DNA from: Ciona intestinalis | Lineage: Eukaryota; Chordata; Ascidiacea; Phlebobranchia; Cionidae | Direction: 5' to 3' | DNA length: 64,000 bases | NCBI RefSeq assembly: GCF_000224145.3 | Contig: NC_020172.2 | Coordinates: 5,473,350 to 5,537,349, forward strand | In this document: positions 37,401 through 50,400 of the stretch, in pieces | Numbering within the stretch: position 1 is the first letter of the stretch | How the letters are laid out: each line of letters starts with the position of its first letter | Made by a program: the position numbers and the translations under genes | Notes under the pieces: generated by a model | What the model saw: only the letters and a program-made list of their open reading frames with translations | Told to the model about the DNA's origin: nothing | The model's database searches: none

Positions 37401-40400
37401 TTATGGCATTATATATTGTAAAATATAGGATTTCAAAATTTGGTGAGTGGCAAAAAGAGCCAGAAGATGCAAGTATGTTGTGACACTAAATAGTTTGAAT
37501 ACTAAATAGTCTAAACAGTGCTTAAAATTCAAGCGATATTTATTATGATATCTTCACAAAAAATTCACACAATTTTATATGATCCCTTTAAATACTAAAT
37601 AGTTTGAATACTAAATAGTCTAAATCTAAACAGTCATTATGATTCACACAATAATCATTATGACATCACCTGTTAATGCTGATACTCTTTGTTCATCAGC
37701 GAATGCATATCCACCATTATAGCGGCTTCCCTCATCAAATGATACATCGTGCGTTAGTCTGTATGATGCTGTGCCTGTCTCTGGGAGACCACTGCCGCTA
37801 CAAGAAAGGTTAATGTTACAATATATAATTGGTATAATGTTAATGAAATAAATAGACACACTTGTTTTAATTTCTAAATTCTGGTGTTCACTTGTTAAAT
37901 TGTATGAGTGCAATAATGTATATGTTTTTATAAGAGAGTAACAATTGTTTTCTTTTTTCAGGTTGCGACAGACTGTCACCGGCAGCTGTAACAATACATG
38001 ACTTTCGGGTTAACATAAGAGTTATAACATAAATTGACACTCTCAGTTTGACACCTGGAGTTATAACATTAATGCCACTCTCAGTTTGCCACTTACTCTT
38101 CATTATCAATATCGCCCCAGTTTTGCTGTATAGACGGCAGAAGGTTAAAACTCGAATGTGATCTTGTGATTAAGTGTTCGGTGAAATTGAAAGGACTGAT
38201 GGAGTTGTTGTAGCTTAGAATGCGAGTTTTCTCTGGTGATGTCACAGATCTTTTGCTGAAGTCATCATCTTGGGGGGTTTCCCTAACAAAGGAATCAGTT
38301 GTGTAGTTCGGGAGTGTCTCACTTTGGGGGAAGTCCAAAACTTTGAGCTGTGACCTTGTGCGGCCGAGTAACCGTGACGAACATTCGATTGTGGTCGGTT
38401 CTGGTTCATCGCTCCTTAGTTTGACCATAGAAATAACATTTTCCTCGTCTGAAGACGACTTTTCCTGCTTTTGGGGCTTCCCCTGGTCCTCATATATTTT
38501 CTGAAGGTTGTTTTTCTGTCGTAATAGGAGGCTGTACCTCGCTACATTGGACTTAAACCCGCCCCCTGCTGTTATTTTCACTTTAACCTCACCGTTGGAG
38601 CCCTCACTGCGGCCTAACTGTGCACGTCGGCGGCGCTTCGGGCCTTTTGGCTCGGGTGGGCTCGTTTCCTCCCCATTTACAGAGGAACGCCGGGAATCCA
38701 GGAAATTCAAGCCCTGTGCTCCGCCCTCCTTTAAAATATGGAAACCTGAGTTTTGGTTTTCAAACATTTTTTCAACATTTAACGGAACTTTTGAAAAATC
38801 ACCGACGGAAACGCCAGTAACATCGTCTAGCTGGCGCTCACGCTCTGTGATATTTGAACTGAGTGGTTTCGAAATTATTTTCGAGTTTGGTAAGGAAGAT
38901 AACTTAAACCTCGGGATTATGCGAGACCTAGCTGTCCCTTCTTCCCCCTCCCCTATACTTTTAGCTGGGATAATTATCCTCAAGGGTGACATGGAAGTGT
39001 CTGTATTAGTGGCAGTATTAAGCTTATAAACCTCATCGTGAGTTTTTAATCCTTTCAGCAGAAGCACAATTGAGCTTTGCTTATCTTCTAGTTCTGGGTT
39101 ATCATATTGTTTCACTGAGATTTTTCGCCGTAAAATACGAATTCCTTTCAGCGGGCTTAATCTTCCCACACCAGAGTGTCTTCTGATTGTTAATGGTGTT
39201 GTTTCCGATGCCATAGGTTTCTGTATGACATCATAGGTAGCGGACCTTTGTGATGTAATAGACAAAGCTTGCAGAGGTTGTTTTGTCATTGATGGCTTTA
39301 TTCTAGAATTATCTTCCGTTAATTTTTTGGAATTTTCGTGATCCTCGGATTGGTTGGGATTTGTCACATGATTTATGACATCACGAATGACTTCATCATC
39401 ATTGGAAGTTTCTCCCACATCAGTTGTGACATCATCAGTTATGACATCACCATTTCTGACATCATCAGGTATGACATCATCAGTGTCAAAAAGTTTAGCC
39501 GCGCTTATGTTTAGCGAGCACCCGTTGGTCATAGTTCGGGACCGGCGACCATTTTTGTCCCGTGAGATCGTACGAGGAGTTTTCCGGTTCATCGCGATCT
39601 TAGATTTCATTCTTTTGATCCGCATCGCGTTTACGTTGCTCCGGAGGAATTCCTCCATGTTTATCACTGTGGGTTGGGAGGAGGATGAGGTGTAAGCATG
39701 GTAGGTATGGGGGACGGAAGTGGGAAAGATCTGGAAACGGTGGTGCTCTAATGAGGGGGTCGGGTTCGGCCCCCGTGGGAGCTTCTCATTGGACGATAGA
39801 GATGATGATGTCATGGAGGATGAGACACTGATTGGTCGAGATTTTTCTGAGTTGGATTTTTCTGATTTTTTTGTAAAAATTGTCTTTGTGATGTCATGAT
39901 AGGTTGATTGTTTTGGTTCAAGTTGAATTGTTTTATCAGATGATGTTGAGTTTAGTATCGAGCGGATATGTTCTCTTGCTTGGCTTTTTAAAGCATCTCT
40001 CTCACTTTCGTCTTCTTGTTTTTTTCTTTTGATTTTACGATTGTAATAAAACGAGGGTGGGGCACAACGGAACTGATGATTGTTCTCTATTATGACATCA
40101 TCATCAAATATCTCTGTGTGCTCCACTACGCCCCCGGTGGAAATATCGACGAGGGTTGCAGTTGGTGGGGTAATGTAACTTGACTTCCGCTCGTTGCTAC
40201 CGACAACCGAGGACGAAGAGGTTGCTATGGTTACAGGATTCGCATCACCGGTCATTATGACATCATCAATGTACATTTCATCACAGAGTAGAGTCCGAGA
40301 CAACGACTTTGCTATTTCATTTTTGTCGAAACTCGAGTTATGCTGACTCAGCCTCGGACTCAGGAAATTGTTTAGTTTTTCTTGGAATGCGACTCGTTTT

Positions 40401-40984
40401 GCCGGTTTATCCATATTCACATGATCAGAAGAAGCCAACGTACCTAACCCACTATCACTTGGATTTTCAACCGATTTCTCTTTATTTTCATTTTCATAAA
40501 AACTCTTACTTTTACCCAAGAAAGGTTCAATCAAACTCAACTTTCTAAGCGAAGCCAAAACATCGTTCGGGTAAACTTTAGACGTCAACGCTGTCGTATC
40601 GTAAACTTTTTCACCATTTTTAGGAACAGGTTTATAAGTGGTCGTTGGTTTTAATAATTTCTTCCGACTTTCTGAATTATTCGTCCGTTTTTCGATACTT
40701 TTTAGATTTTCACGGTTTCTTGTCGGTTCTCTGTTAAATTTCAACGTCACAGTTTTTGGGGGTGTCGGTTTCGTGATAGATGATCCTCTCACACCAGGGG
40801 AATCCCCTGGCTCGTCCCTGGCTCTATAACTAGCGTTGATTCGGTAAAGTTTTCCCTCCTCAACACCTCCCTCTTGTGGCAGCTTCTGACGGTCTTTTAA
40901 AGGGTTCCGGTTTTGGGGAATCCCCGGCAATCGAGTAGGTTTAGGGATGTAAACAGATTCTCCAGAATTCCGGTTGTTTTTCAT
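34413..40984 (-). CDS. Unrecognised 1249-residue, largely disordered protein
   Basis: Seven exons: 38097-40984 (ATG), 37670-37797, 37058-37118, 36391-36500, 35807-35992, 35103-35259 and 34413-34632 (TAA). They total 3750 bases with every junction in frame. The first exon alone encodes 962 residues; an in-frame TAG lies about 50 bases before the ATG and no good acceptor between them, so the ATG is probably the start. The protein is rich in Ser, Thr, Pro, Lys and Asp/Glu with few hydrophobic stretches, so mostly disordered. Visible pieces: an N-terminal Pro-rich basic region (SVYIPKPTRLPGIPQNRNP), an acidic Asp/Val run near residues 495-535, a conserved-looking patch (FKSNVARYSLLLRQKNNLQKI) near 830, and a C-terminal helix with a basic end (FQQRLTELSILESDTIKYER, then NRKLKRKKNQD). 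No transmembrane segment or signal peptide. I do not recognise the family; a cytoskeletal or scaffold role is only a guess. Confidence 0.8.
36555..36905. repeat. SINE-tail minisatellite, about 3.5 copies
   Basis: Blocks of about 100 bp with 'gttataacatgggtgttctg', 'tttcatacacctcgtgccag' and 'acgagttaccacgtatgta', minus-strand orientation, inside an intron of the 1249-residue gene. Confidence 0.8.
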
Positions 40985-41452
40985 TGTTGTGTAATAATGG
41001 AATGATAAAGAAAAGTTTCCATTGTAATTCTAGATTCCAGAATCCAGTCTTCCACATAAATATATTATTGTAACTAAACTAACAGTAAACTGGGCTCTTT
41101 TTAATAAAAGAAACAAAAATAAGTTTAAAGTCATTTTTTTTAATTTTTTGGTCAGTTTTAACACAAAAGTTACAACCTATGTATATGACAAAATGGTCTT
41201 CATTTTAAAAAAAAATTAAAAACTTAATCTAAGTTTAAGTTGCAGAAAATGTACCTAAAATATATATCTATACATCACATTTGACTTCATTTTCAAGCTA
41301 AGCTAAATTTGTTTCATGCACCTAAACCAAGATATGTCGTAAAACAGTAGAGAAGCACTTGCGGTCCCAAAACTTGGCAACAATTCAAGTGTTTACTTTG
41401 GGATTTAACAGAACAATCAGCTATTGTTACAACACAATTAAGGACCGCTATG
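40985..41452. other. Region between the two unrecognised minus-strand genes
   Basis: AT-rich and without a convincing exon. It should contain the promoter and 5' UTR of the 1249-residue gene and perhaps the 3' UTR of its upstream neighbour. An in-frame TAG close to the ATG at 40984 marks the 5' limit of the large frame. Confidence 0.4.
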
Positions 41453-44400
41453 TCACAATGAACTGTCGCTACCGGAATATAAAACAATAGATTCAATTCT
41501 AGAGGACTGGTCCACAATTGTTTTATGCTGACGGTCAGTTTCTATTCTATATGGGTAAGGTCCTACAGTGAGGCACGCCATGGGACCTGGGATTTAGGCC
41601 AGAGTTGACTCATTACCCCAACATTGTATATGCACATTCTATTCTATATGGGTGAGGTCCTACAGTGAGGCATGCCATGGAACCTGAGATTTAACCCTAA
41701 GTCAGTTTATACCTTAAAAATTGCTCTTCTTTTATAAAGATAACTTTATTATAATGTTACAAAACTACAGCAAAACAAATCTGTTAAAAAATGTTGCACC
41801 TGTTCAAACAAACCACTTTACTTTATATATTATATTTCAAACAAAACTAAACTTTTAAATCGATTAATTTCAAATCAAACTAGAACATAAGTATTCTGAG
41901 TAGCCTTTGTTCTCAATTGTTACGAAACAATGAACAAATGCCATTGACAATGATTGGCTTGTATTATCATGACTCAAGTACAAAAATTCCCCAAACCAAG
42001 TTCAAAGCAGTTTTTTATTTCTCAGCGACGCATTAATCTGACACTTTTCCTCGAATACACTTTACTTGTAGCAGGTTTTTAGGGACCGTAGTTTTGCTGC
42101 TAATTAAAAAGTGAAAAAATCCCCCAAAAATAGTCGCTCACGAAGCTACATACATGGATAGCTTGTAGAAACAGAACACTCGTTTTATAGCGATTGTTTT
42201 ACAGGCTTATTATATATTATTCTGGTCATGGGGTATAACACAACATCAGTTTAAAACTAAACTTATGACTGCTGTAAATACAACTTCAACTACTACTAAG
42301 CCTGACTGCTGGTAGTAAAAGCCAGGGTTTGAAAGTTAGAGTAATAACTCATAAACTATAGATCTATCATACTATCAATCTTTATGCTATTTTAATGTAT
42401 GGATATACAATTTTAAAAATTTTGATTTTTATTATAAAATTCCATAGAAATACATAGACCTTACACTGTTACAGAAATTTTACTATGACTGACTGCTGGT
42501 AGTAAAAGCTAGGGTTTGAAAGTTAGAGTGGCCACTCATATGGGCCGGCTACAAGTATACTTGCTCTATGACCTCACAGAACACTTTATTTCAAGTGAAA
42601 GGGTAAAGTGATGTAGTAAGAGACCAACCGCATCAACTACAAAACTAAACGGATTAATCTTTTAAGCGCTTTGCCTTTTCAAAGCGAGGTTTACCCCTTG
42701 AAAGTGGATGTTAATCTTAAATATAAATAAAATGTTTCACTTTTTACTTTTATTCTATAAGAGTGAGGTCCTACAGCACCAAAAGACTTGGGATGTAGGC
42801 CAGATTTTGTTAATCACCCGCGATTTTTACTTGCATTTTAACAAAATAAAATGAATTTATTATAACTTTTTAATTCTTTTTACAAAAACTGTCTAAATAT
42901 TCTTGAAACTAAAAATGGAGTCTCCTTCTATGATGTCACACTACTGCTCTAAATTCTCTATGATGTCACAAAAACCATAAACAGTATCCACATTTAAATA
43001 AATAGCCATAAATATCCAATATCCAAGAAATTATTTTCCAAATAAATAAATATTAAATTTTTTCTATGCAAATATTTTTCTACACTAAACGATATCTTCA
43101 CTAAAAAAGTAATAACAAAGTCTTATCAAAAGATATTTTCACAAAAAGCTAAAAACTAATATATCTTTAAAATAAGTCATACCAAATAACGAAGTCCTAA
43201 CAAAACATATTTTTACAACTTGCTATAAAATCATTATGTATGTCTTCAAAATAAGTCATACCAAAAAGTCCTAACAAAACATATCCCTACAAATTGCTAT
43301 AAAATCATTATGTATGTCTTCAAAATAAGTCATACCAAAAAGTCCTAACAAAACATATCCCTACAATTGCTATGAAATCAATATGATTTGAAATAAGTCG
43401 TAACAAAGTCTTAACAAAACATATTCCACCAAAAAACAGCGATACAAAAGTAAAAACCATTACGTCCGTAAAATGGTGATACCAAAAAGCAGAAACCGAA
43501 CAAAACATATTCCTACAAATAAGCAGCTAGCGCGCTATTAAACCATTATGTCTGTACAGCAGTGTAGAAAGAGAGTAAATGCCCTTCATTATTATGAAAC
43601 ATGGGATATAACAATGGCCTATTCTCATGGCAGACTCCCATAACACGAGAGTCAATATGGAGCAAGCCAAAGGTTTAGTGGGCTGGGTTTAATGTAAACA
43701 TTAGCCACATATAATGAGGATTAGGTTTCGTGGGGGGTTGGTGCGATTCAGCGACAACTGAGAGCTAGGGTTGTCGCATAAGTGCGGCACTTGAAACGGC
43801 GCCACAAGCAATATTATGGCCAGTTTTTGGTGTTTTTTTTTTATAAAAAAAAGTTTTTCTGTATTTTTCTCTGTTTTGAAGACTATTTTTAGCAGCAGAA
43901 TTTTATTATTTTTAAATTTTAATAAAAAATTTTGGTAAACTTTCTGTGTTTTTAGCGAATCTATTTTTACTGCTAATAAGTAAAAACAAAAACTTACAAT
44001 TCTGCTGTTCCAATTTCGCACAACTTCGTTATGTTGCCTTGGGTCTTTGTTACACTTAGGGGTTCTGGAAATACAAGTTGAAATTTAGCTGAATGAATAT
44101 ACAGTGAGCATAAAGTACATACGCGCCTAAAGGTGGCACAGTATCCGGAATTCGTCCGTTTTGTCCGGATTTCGCTGCCGCATGCGGAACTCGGTAATGG
44201 GTTTGCAAGCGAATTCGCATGTCGGATACTGTGTACAGCCACCTTAACACTGACATGCATTCCCTAGGGTAGGCTATGACACCCTGTGTAAATAATGTTA
44301 AAGTGGATAGCGTGTTTGCCTGTAACCCAGAGGTTATTGGTTCAAAGCTCGTCACTGCTACCATTGTGGGCGAATGTGTGGACAAGACACTTAACAACAA

Positions 44401-47400
44401 TTACTCCAACCCAGTGGTCACTAATGGGTTGTCCAATTTATCAGCCATAAATAAAAAGAATCCAAAAAAATATTATCACCCACAAAGTAACATACATGGT
44501 GTATGAAACAGAACACCCGTGTTATAACGACTGTCATTGCCCCGCCATGTGAGAATAAAGTAAATTACATTCATTCATTCAACATGGATACACATAGTAA
44601 CAGGTAAATGAATGCTGTTGCATCAATTAAAATTAATAACATGGTAAATGGCCTAAACATCAGCCTGGGTTTTTAAAGGACAAAAGAAAACACCATGTGT
44701 GTCTGGTGTATAAGAAGACACCCATGTTATAACTTGACAGTGTGCATGAGGTGTATGAATACACCATGTGTATCTGGTGTATAAGAAGACACCCATGTTA
44801 CAACTCGACAGTGAGCATGAGGTGTATGAATACACCATGTGTGTCCGGTGTATAAGAAGACACCCAAGTTATAACTCGACAGTGAACATAAGGTGTATGA
44901 ATACACCATGTGTGTCTGGTGTATAGGAAGACACCCAAGTTATAACTCGACAGTGAACATAAGGTATGAACACACCATACATATTAAATCAACAGTAAGC
45001 ATGAGATGTAATACCTCATACACACCCTCATTGTTACACAACAGCCTAGTAACAATCCTACTCGTATTTCAAACGCTACGCCCATTATTTCACCGACAGA
45101 TTGAGTTACAAACGTTTGTGACACAACTATTGGTTACTAATGGTAATTAACTTGTTGTGATGTAACAATTAACCTTCTAATGTAACAAACCAACCAATTG
45201 TCTGTTAACAGGGGTGGTTTTTAAATTTGTTTAAAGGTATTTAAAAAATGCATGTTATTTTAAATATGAAAACTGCATTGTAAAAGTAGTTTATTTAAAA
45301 AAACTACGGGAAAAAATTAATATACCTACACCCCAGGTCTAAGGTGTACCTCACTGAAGACCTCACCCTTATAGAATAGAATCTATATTATTGAGTGTTT
45401 ATAAACTGCTTTAGTGTAGACGGCAGCACCCTGGGTGTTGGGGTAATGCACATATAAAATACCAAACCAACCAAAAGTCATAAGGAACACAATCTACAGC
45501 ACAAACTTACTGAGCATTTTGATCCGTTGTCGTTCCAGAACTTTCCGATGGAATTGTTGTTGCCGCATCGGAGCGGAGGTGGTTATACTGCCCCCTAATG
45601 GTTGACGTGTCGACTCCGATACGTTGCTTGCGTCTCCATGGAAAGATTTCTATAGAAATCATATTAATATTAATAGAAATAACATAAATTAATGTGAATA
45701 TAACTGCATTTTAACAATCCCACCCTAGATTTTGTTAAAAATAAAAATGTAAGTGCAGAAAAGGAAAATTTATTTAAATTTTAAGTTTTTAGATAACTGT
45801 ATGTAAGTTAAGTATTTTTGACAGTTAGTTTTACTAAGTGTCAACAAAACAATAACCTTAAATTGGTTGCACTACTTTTCACAGGTGTTTATATAGGTTA
45901 AGTTGTATTTGACCGACACTTTACTATTTTTGACAGTTAGTTTTACAAAGCGTCAACAAAACAATAACATTGAATTGGTTGCACCACTTTTCACAGGTGT
46001 TTATATAAGTTAAGTTGTATTTGACCGACACTTTAGTATTTTGACAGCTAGTTTTACAATGTGTCAACAAAACAACAACATTGAATTGGTTGCACCACTT
46101 TTCACAGGTGTTTATATAAGTTAAGTTGTATTTGACCAACACTTTAGTATTTTTGACAGCTAGTTTTACAAAGTGTCAACAAAGCAAAAACCTTGAATTG
46201 GTTGCACCACTTTTCACAGGTGTTTATATAAGTTAAGTTGTATTTGACCGACACTTTAGTATTTTTGACAGCTAGTTTTACAAAGTGTCAACAAAGCAAA
46301 AACCTTGAATTGGTTGTAATATATATAAGCCAAACAAGTTAATGTAAAACCCAAACCACCTGAGAAATATACAGATCCACTGGCAGCTCCAATTGCAAGT
46401 ACGGCATTATGAAATATACACTACTGATATGACAATCTAAAACTACCAAGTACCTATAAATAGCTGTATATAGTACTATTGGGGAAGATGGGACACCTTC
46501 AGCACATAATATCTAAATATCCTGATCGTGTTTTAAACAATTAACAACGGTCTATGGGAGTTGTGAGGATACAGTTTTATAATTCCTTGAATTTTCTATG
46601 TTCAATACCAAATGTTGCGAGAAAATAGAATGAAAAGATGTCCCATCTTCCCCCACCTACTATATATTCTATTTCAATAGACATTCTAGTATCTATTTAA
46701 AATCCATACAATGAAATAGCTTTTCACACACTAATAGTACAAAAGGTATAAACCCTTAAAAACCATCTATTAGACATCTGTGTTTATCTATGTACATGGA
46801 ACTCCTATCTGACCAATTACACCTTTTATACGCCAACCGACGCCAACCTATAATCTTAGACAGCGGTATTGGATTCCAACCCATTGTGACATCATAAGAT
46901 GTTTGTTCAATTGTTGAGTAACAATGGGACACGAGACGTCTGCTCTTGGAATGTTTGCCAAGAGTTTTAAAAACTAAAAAATGTCCGAAGTTCGAAACAT
47001 GTCACGTAAAATGATTTGACCGTTTGTAATATCTGTGTAACTAGAGCCGATTGTACAAATACAAAGTGATATATTGGTGTTTGCGTTCAAAGAGACTTGC
47101 AGCTTGCTATTGTTAGTTTTAGGAGTAATAACTAATCACTTCTTGTAAAAATACCATTTGTATTGTATAACTAGTGTTTCTTATACAAATACAAAGTGAT
47201 ATATTGGTGATTGTATTAAAAAAATGTAACTTTTTTATATTGTTGTTAATAGGAATAATAAATGATCACTACATAATTTGATTTCTTGTAAAAATATCAT
47301 TTGTAATGGTATTGTATAACTAGTGGTTCTTATACAAATACAAAGTGATATATTGGTGTTCGTACTAAAAGTACTCTAATGTAACAATTGCTGTTGTTAT

Positions 47401-50400
47401 AAATATTGGTAGGTGCGCTGCAATGCTGGTAAAATGATTTGTTTTCTTGTTGTAAAAATACCATTTGTAATGGTATTGTATATGTAGTGTTTTTTATACA
47501 AATAGAAGCTCACCAGGGTGATATGGTGTTAAACTGTTAATAATAAATGGGGCAAAGTACTTCAATGTAACAATTGCTATTGTTATTTATACAAGGATGT
47601 TATCATTGTGTTATATAAACACCATTTTATGAGTATAACTAATATTATAAGGGCTAATGTGTAGGAAAATTCCAGGGTAGGCATGCCCACCCTACCAGGT
47701 CTCGGCGTCTACGATCACTATATAAACTGGTGCTGGTGGACAACTGTATGGTTGATACCTCATAGCATATTCTCGCAAAGTAAATATTATCCATTAAGTT
47801 CTACCGCACATACACGCAAACATACACACACACGCGCACATAATACACACATATACACACACACACAAACATACACATATACACGCAAACATATACACAC
47901 GCACATATACTCACACACACATACACACACGCACATACATACACACACGCACACATGAATGTGAANNNNNNNNNNNNNNNNNNNNNNNNNNNNNNNNNNN
48001 NNNNNNNNNNNNNNNNNNNNNNNNNNNNNNNNNNNNNNNNNNNNNNNNNNNNNNNNNNNNNNNNNNNNNNNNNNNNNNNNNNNNNNNNNNNNNNNNNNNN
48101 NNNNNNNNNNNNNNNNNNNNNNNNNNNNNNNNNNNNNNNNNNNNNNNNNNNNNNNNNNNNNNNNNNNNNNNNNNNNNNNNNNNNNNNNNNNNNNNNNNNN
48201 NNNNNNNNNNNNNNNNNNNNNNNNNNNNNNNNNNNNNNNNCATACGCCCACAATGGTAGCAGCGACGAGCCTTGAACGCATTACCTAATGGTTACAGGCA
48301 GGCGCGCTAACCACTACACCACGGCGCCGGACACGTATACACAAAACACACACGCACACATACACACACGCACACAAAACACACAATATGCTGCAACGAT
48401 GATATGAAATATCAAGTGGCAATAACCAGACACTCTGCGCCTACACACCAGTGGTAAATAAACTATAGACACACCCCTTGATATTAAAACTTGTCCATTG
48501 TCAAGAAAAGTCGGAATTTTACAAATTTTTAAAAATGAAAATGACAGAAATTTTATCTTAATGTATATACACCGACACTTATATAAATATTTTACAAAAA
48601 AGTAAAAAAGATTTTACAAAAAAAACATTTCCTACCCCCTGCAGTCCTAAAACTTATATTTTGACAAAACAACTTATCCAAGACCAAGGCAATGAACGCT
48701 AAAGCTAATGTGACTATGTAGGATTCATTTGTGCTTTATTCTGAGATCCTGTGTATTACACTGTCCTTACATGAAGGGCCGGAAAACTAAGCTGGCACCC
48801 CCGCAAAAAAAACAACATACCAAGTTTTTGATTAGAAATTAGGGAAGTTAAAAAAAAACGTGTTCTAACGACTGTCGTTGCCCCGCCATGCGTGAATAAA
48901 TAAGTTACATACGTGGTGTCATTTTTCGACCATGTGAGGATAAATAAGTTGCATACAGATACATGGTTACTGATAAGGGGGCACAAGATGTATGAGACAG
49001 AACAACCATGCTATAACGACTGTTGTTTTCCGACCACGCGAGGATAAATAAGTTACATATGTGGTAACTTGTAAGCAGGCATAAGGTGAATGAAACAGAA
49101 CAACCGTGTTATAACGACTGTCGCTTTCCGACTACGCGAGATAAAGCAAGTTCATTCATTCATTCATTCAACCCATAAAACCACTTACCGAGTTTTTAAT
49201 TGACTTCTTGGGCCCCTGCATTGACATATGCCCAAGTGAAGTGATGGGAACATTAAGGTTGGTTGAAAGATTTACGTAGGAATGATGTTCCGATATTGTG
49301 GTTTTGCTTGTACCCTCTGTCGATGGAATGGGTTTATAACTTCATACACTTATTTTATGTATACACCTATATATTTATATAGAGCAAAGCTGGTGTATGT
49401 TATAGAACACTTATATTTTCTTATTCATAGCATGTAATACCCTGGGGACAAAGCATTGCCTAAATGCTAAATCTCAGGTCCCATGACATGCCTCACTGTA
49501 GGGCCTCCATATAAAATAGAATGTGCATATACAATGTTGGGGTAATGAGCCAACTCTGGTATAAATCTCAGGTCCCACAGGGTGCCTCACTGTAGGACTC
49601 ACCCATATAGAATAGAATGTGCATATACAATGTTGGGGTAATAGGCCAACTCTGGCCTAAATCCCAGGTCCCATGGTATGCCCTGCAGAATACCCTCACC
49701 CATATAGAATAGAATGTGCATATACAATGTTGGGGTAATGAGCCAACTCTGGCCTAAATCCCAGGTCCCATGGCATGCCTTACTGTGAACCTCACCCATA
49801 TAGAATAGAATGTTTAAATACAATGTTTGGGTAATGGGACAACTGTGGCCTAAATCCCATGTCCCATGACATGCCTCACTGTAGGACCTCACTCATATAG
49901 AATAGCATGTGCATATACAATGTTTGGGTAATGGGCCAACTCTGGCCTAAATCCCAGGTCCCATGGTATGCCCTGCAGAATAACCTCACACATATAGAAT
50001 AGAATGTGCATATACAATGTTGGGGTAATAGGCCAACTCTGGCCTAAATCCCAGGTCCCATGGTATGCCCTGCAGAATACCCTCACCCATATAGAATAGA
50101 ATGTTTAAATACAATGTTTGGGTAATGGGACAACTGTGGCCTAAATCCCATGTCCCATGACATGCCTCACTGTAGGACTTCACCCATATAGAACAGAATG
50201 TGCATATACAATTTTGGGGGAATGGACCAACTCTGACCTAAATCCCAGGTCCCATGGTATGCCCTGGAGAATAACCTAACCCATATAGAATAGAATGCAA
50301 CCACGATCATTCCCGATCCCTTTCTTACCAGTTGATTTTCTTTGTCTAACATTGCTGTTGGAACCCATTTGTTCAGATGATTCCCAGTTACTAGTTAGAC

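Noticed and set aside
38508..39029. 173-residue plus-strand open frame
   Set aside because: Antisense to the large minus-strand exon, with no start context or splice partners; the minus frame is continuous for 962 codons.
47683..48281. Long open frames across the CA repeat and the N run
   Set aside because: Low-complexity dinucleotide repeat and unknown bases; no gene evidence.
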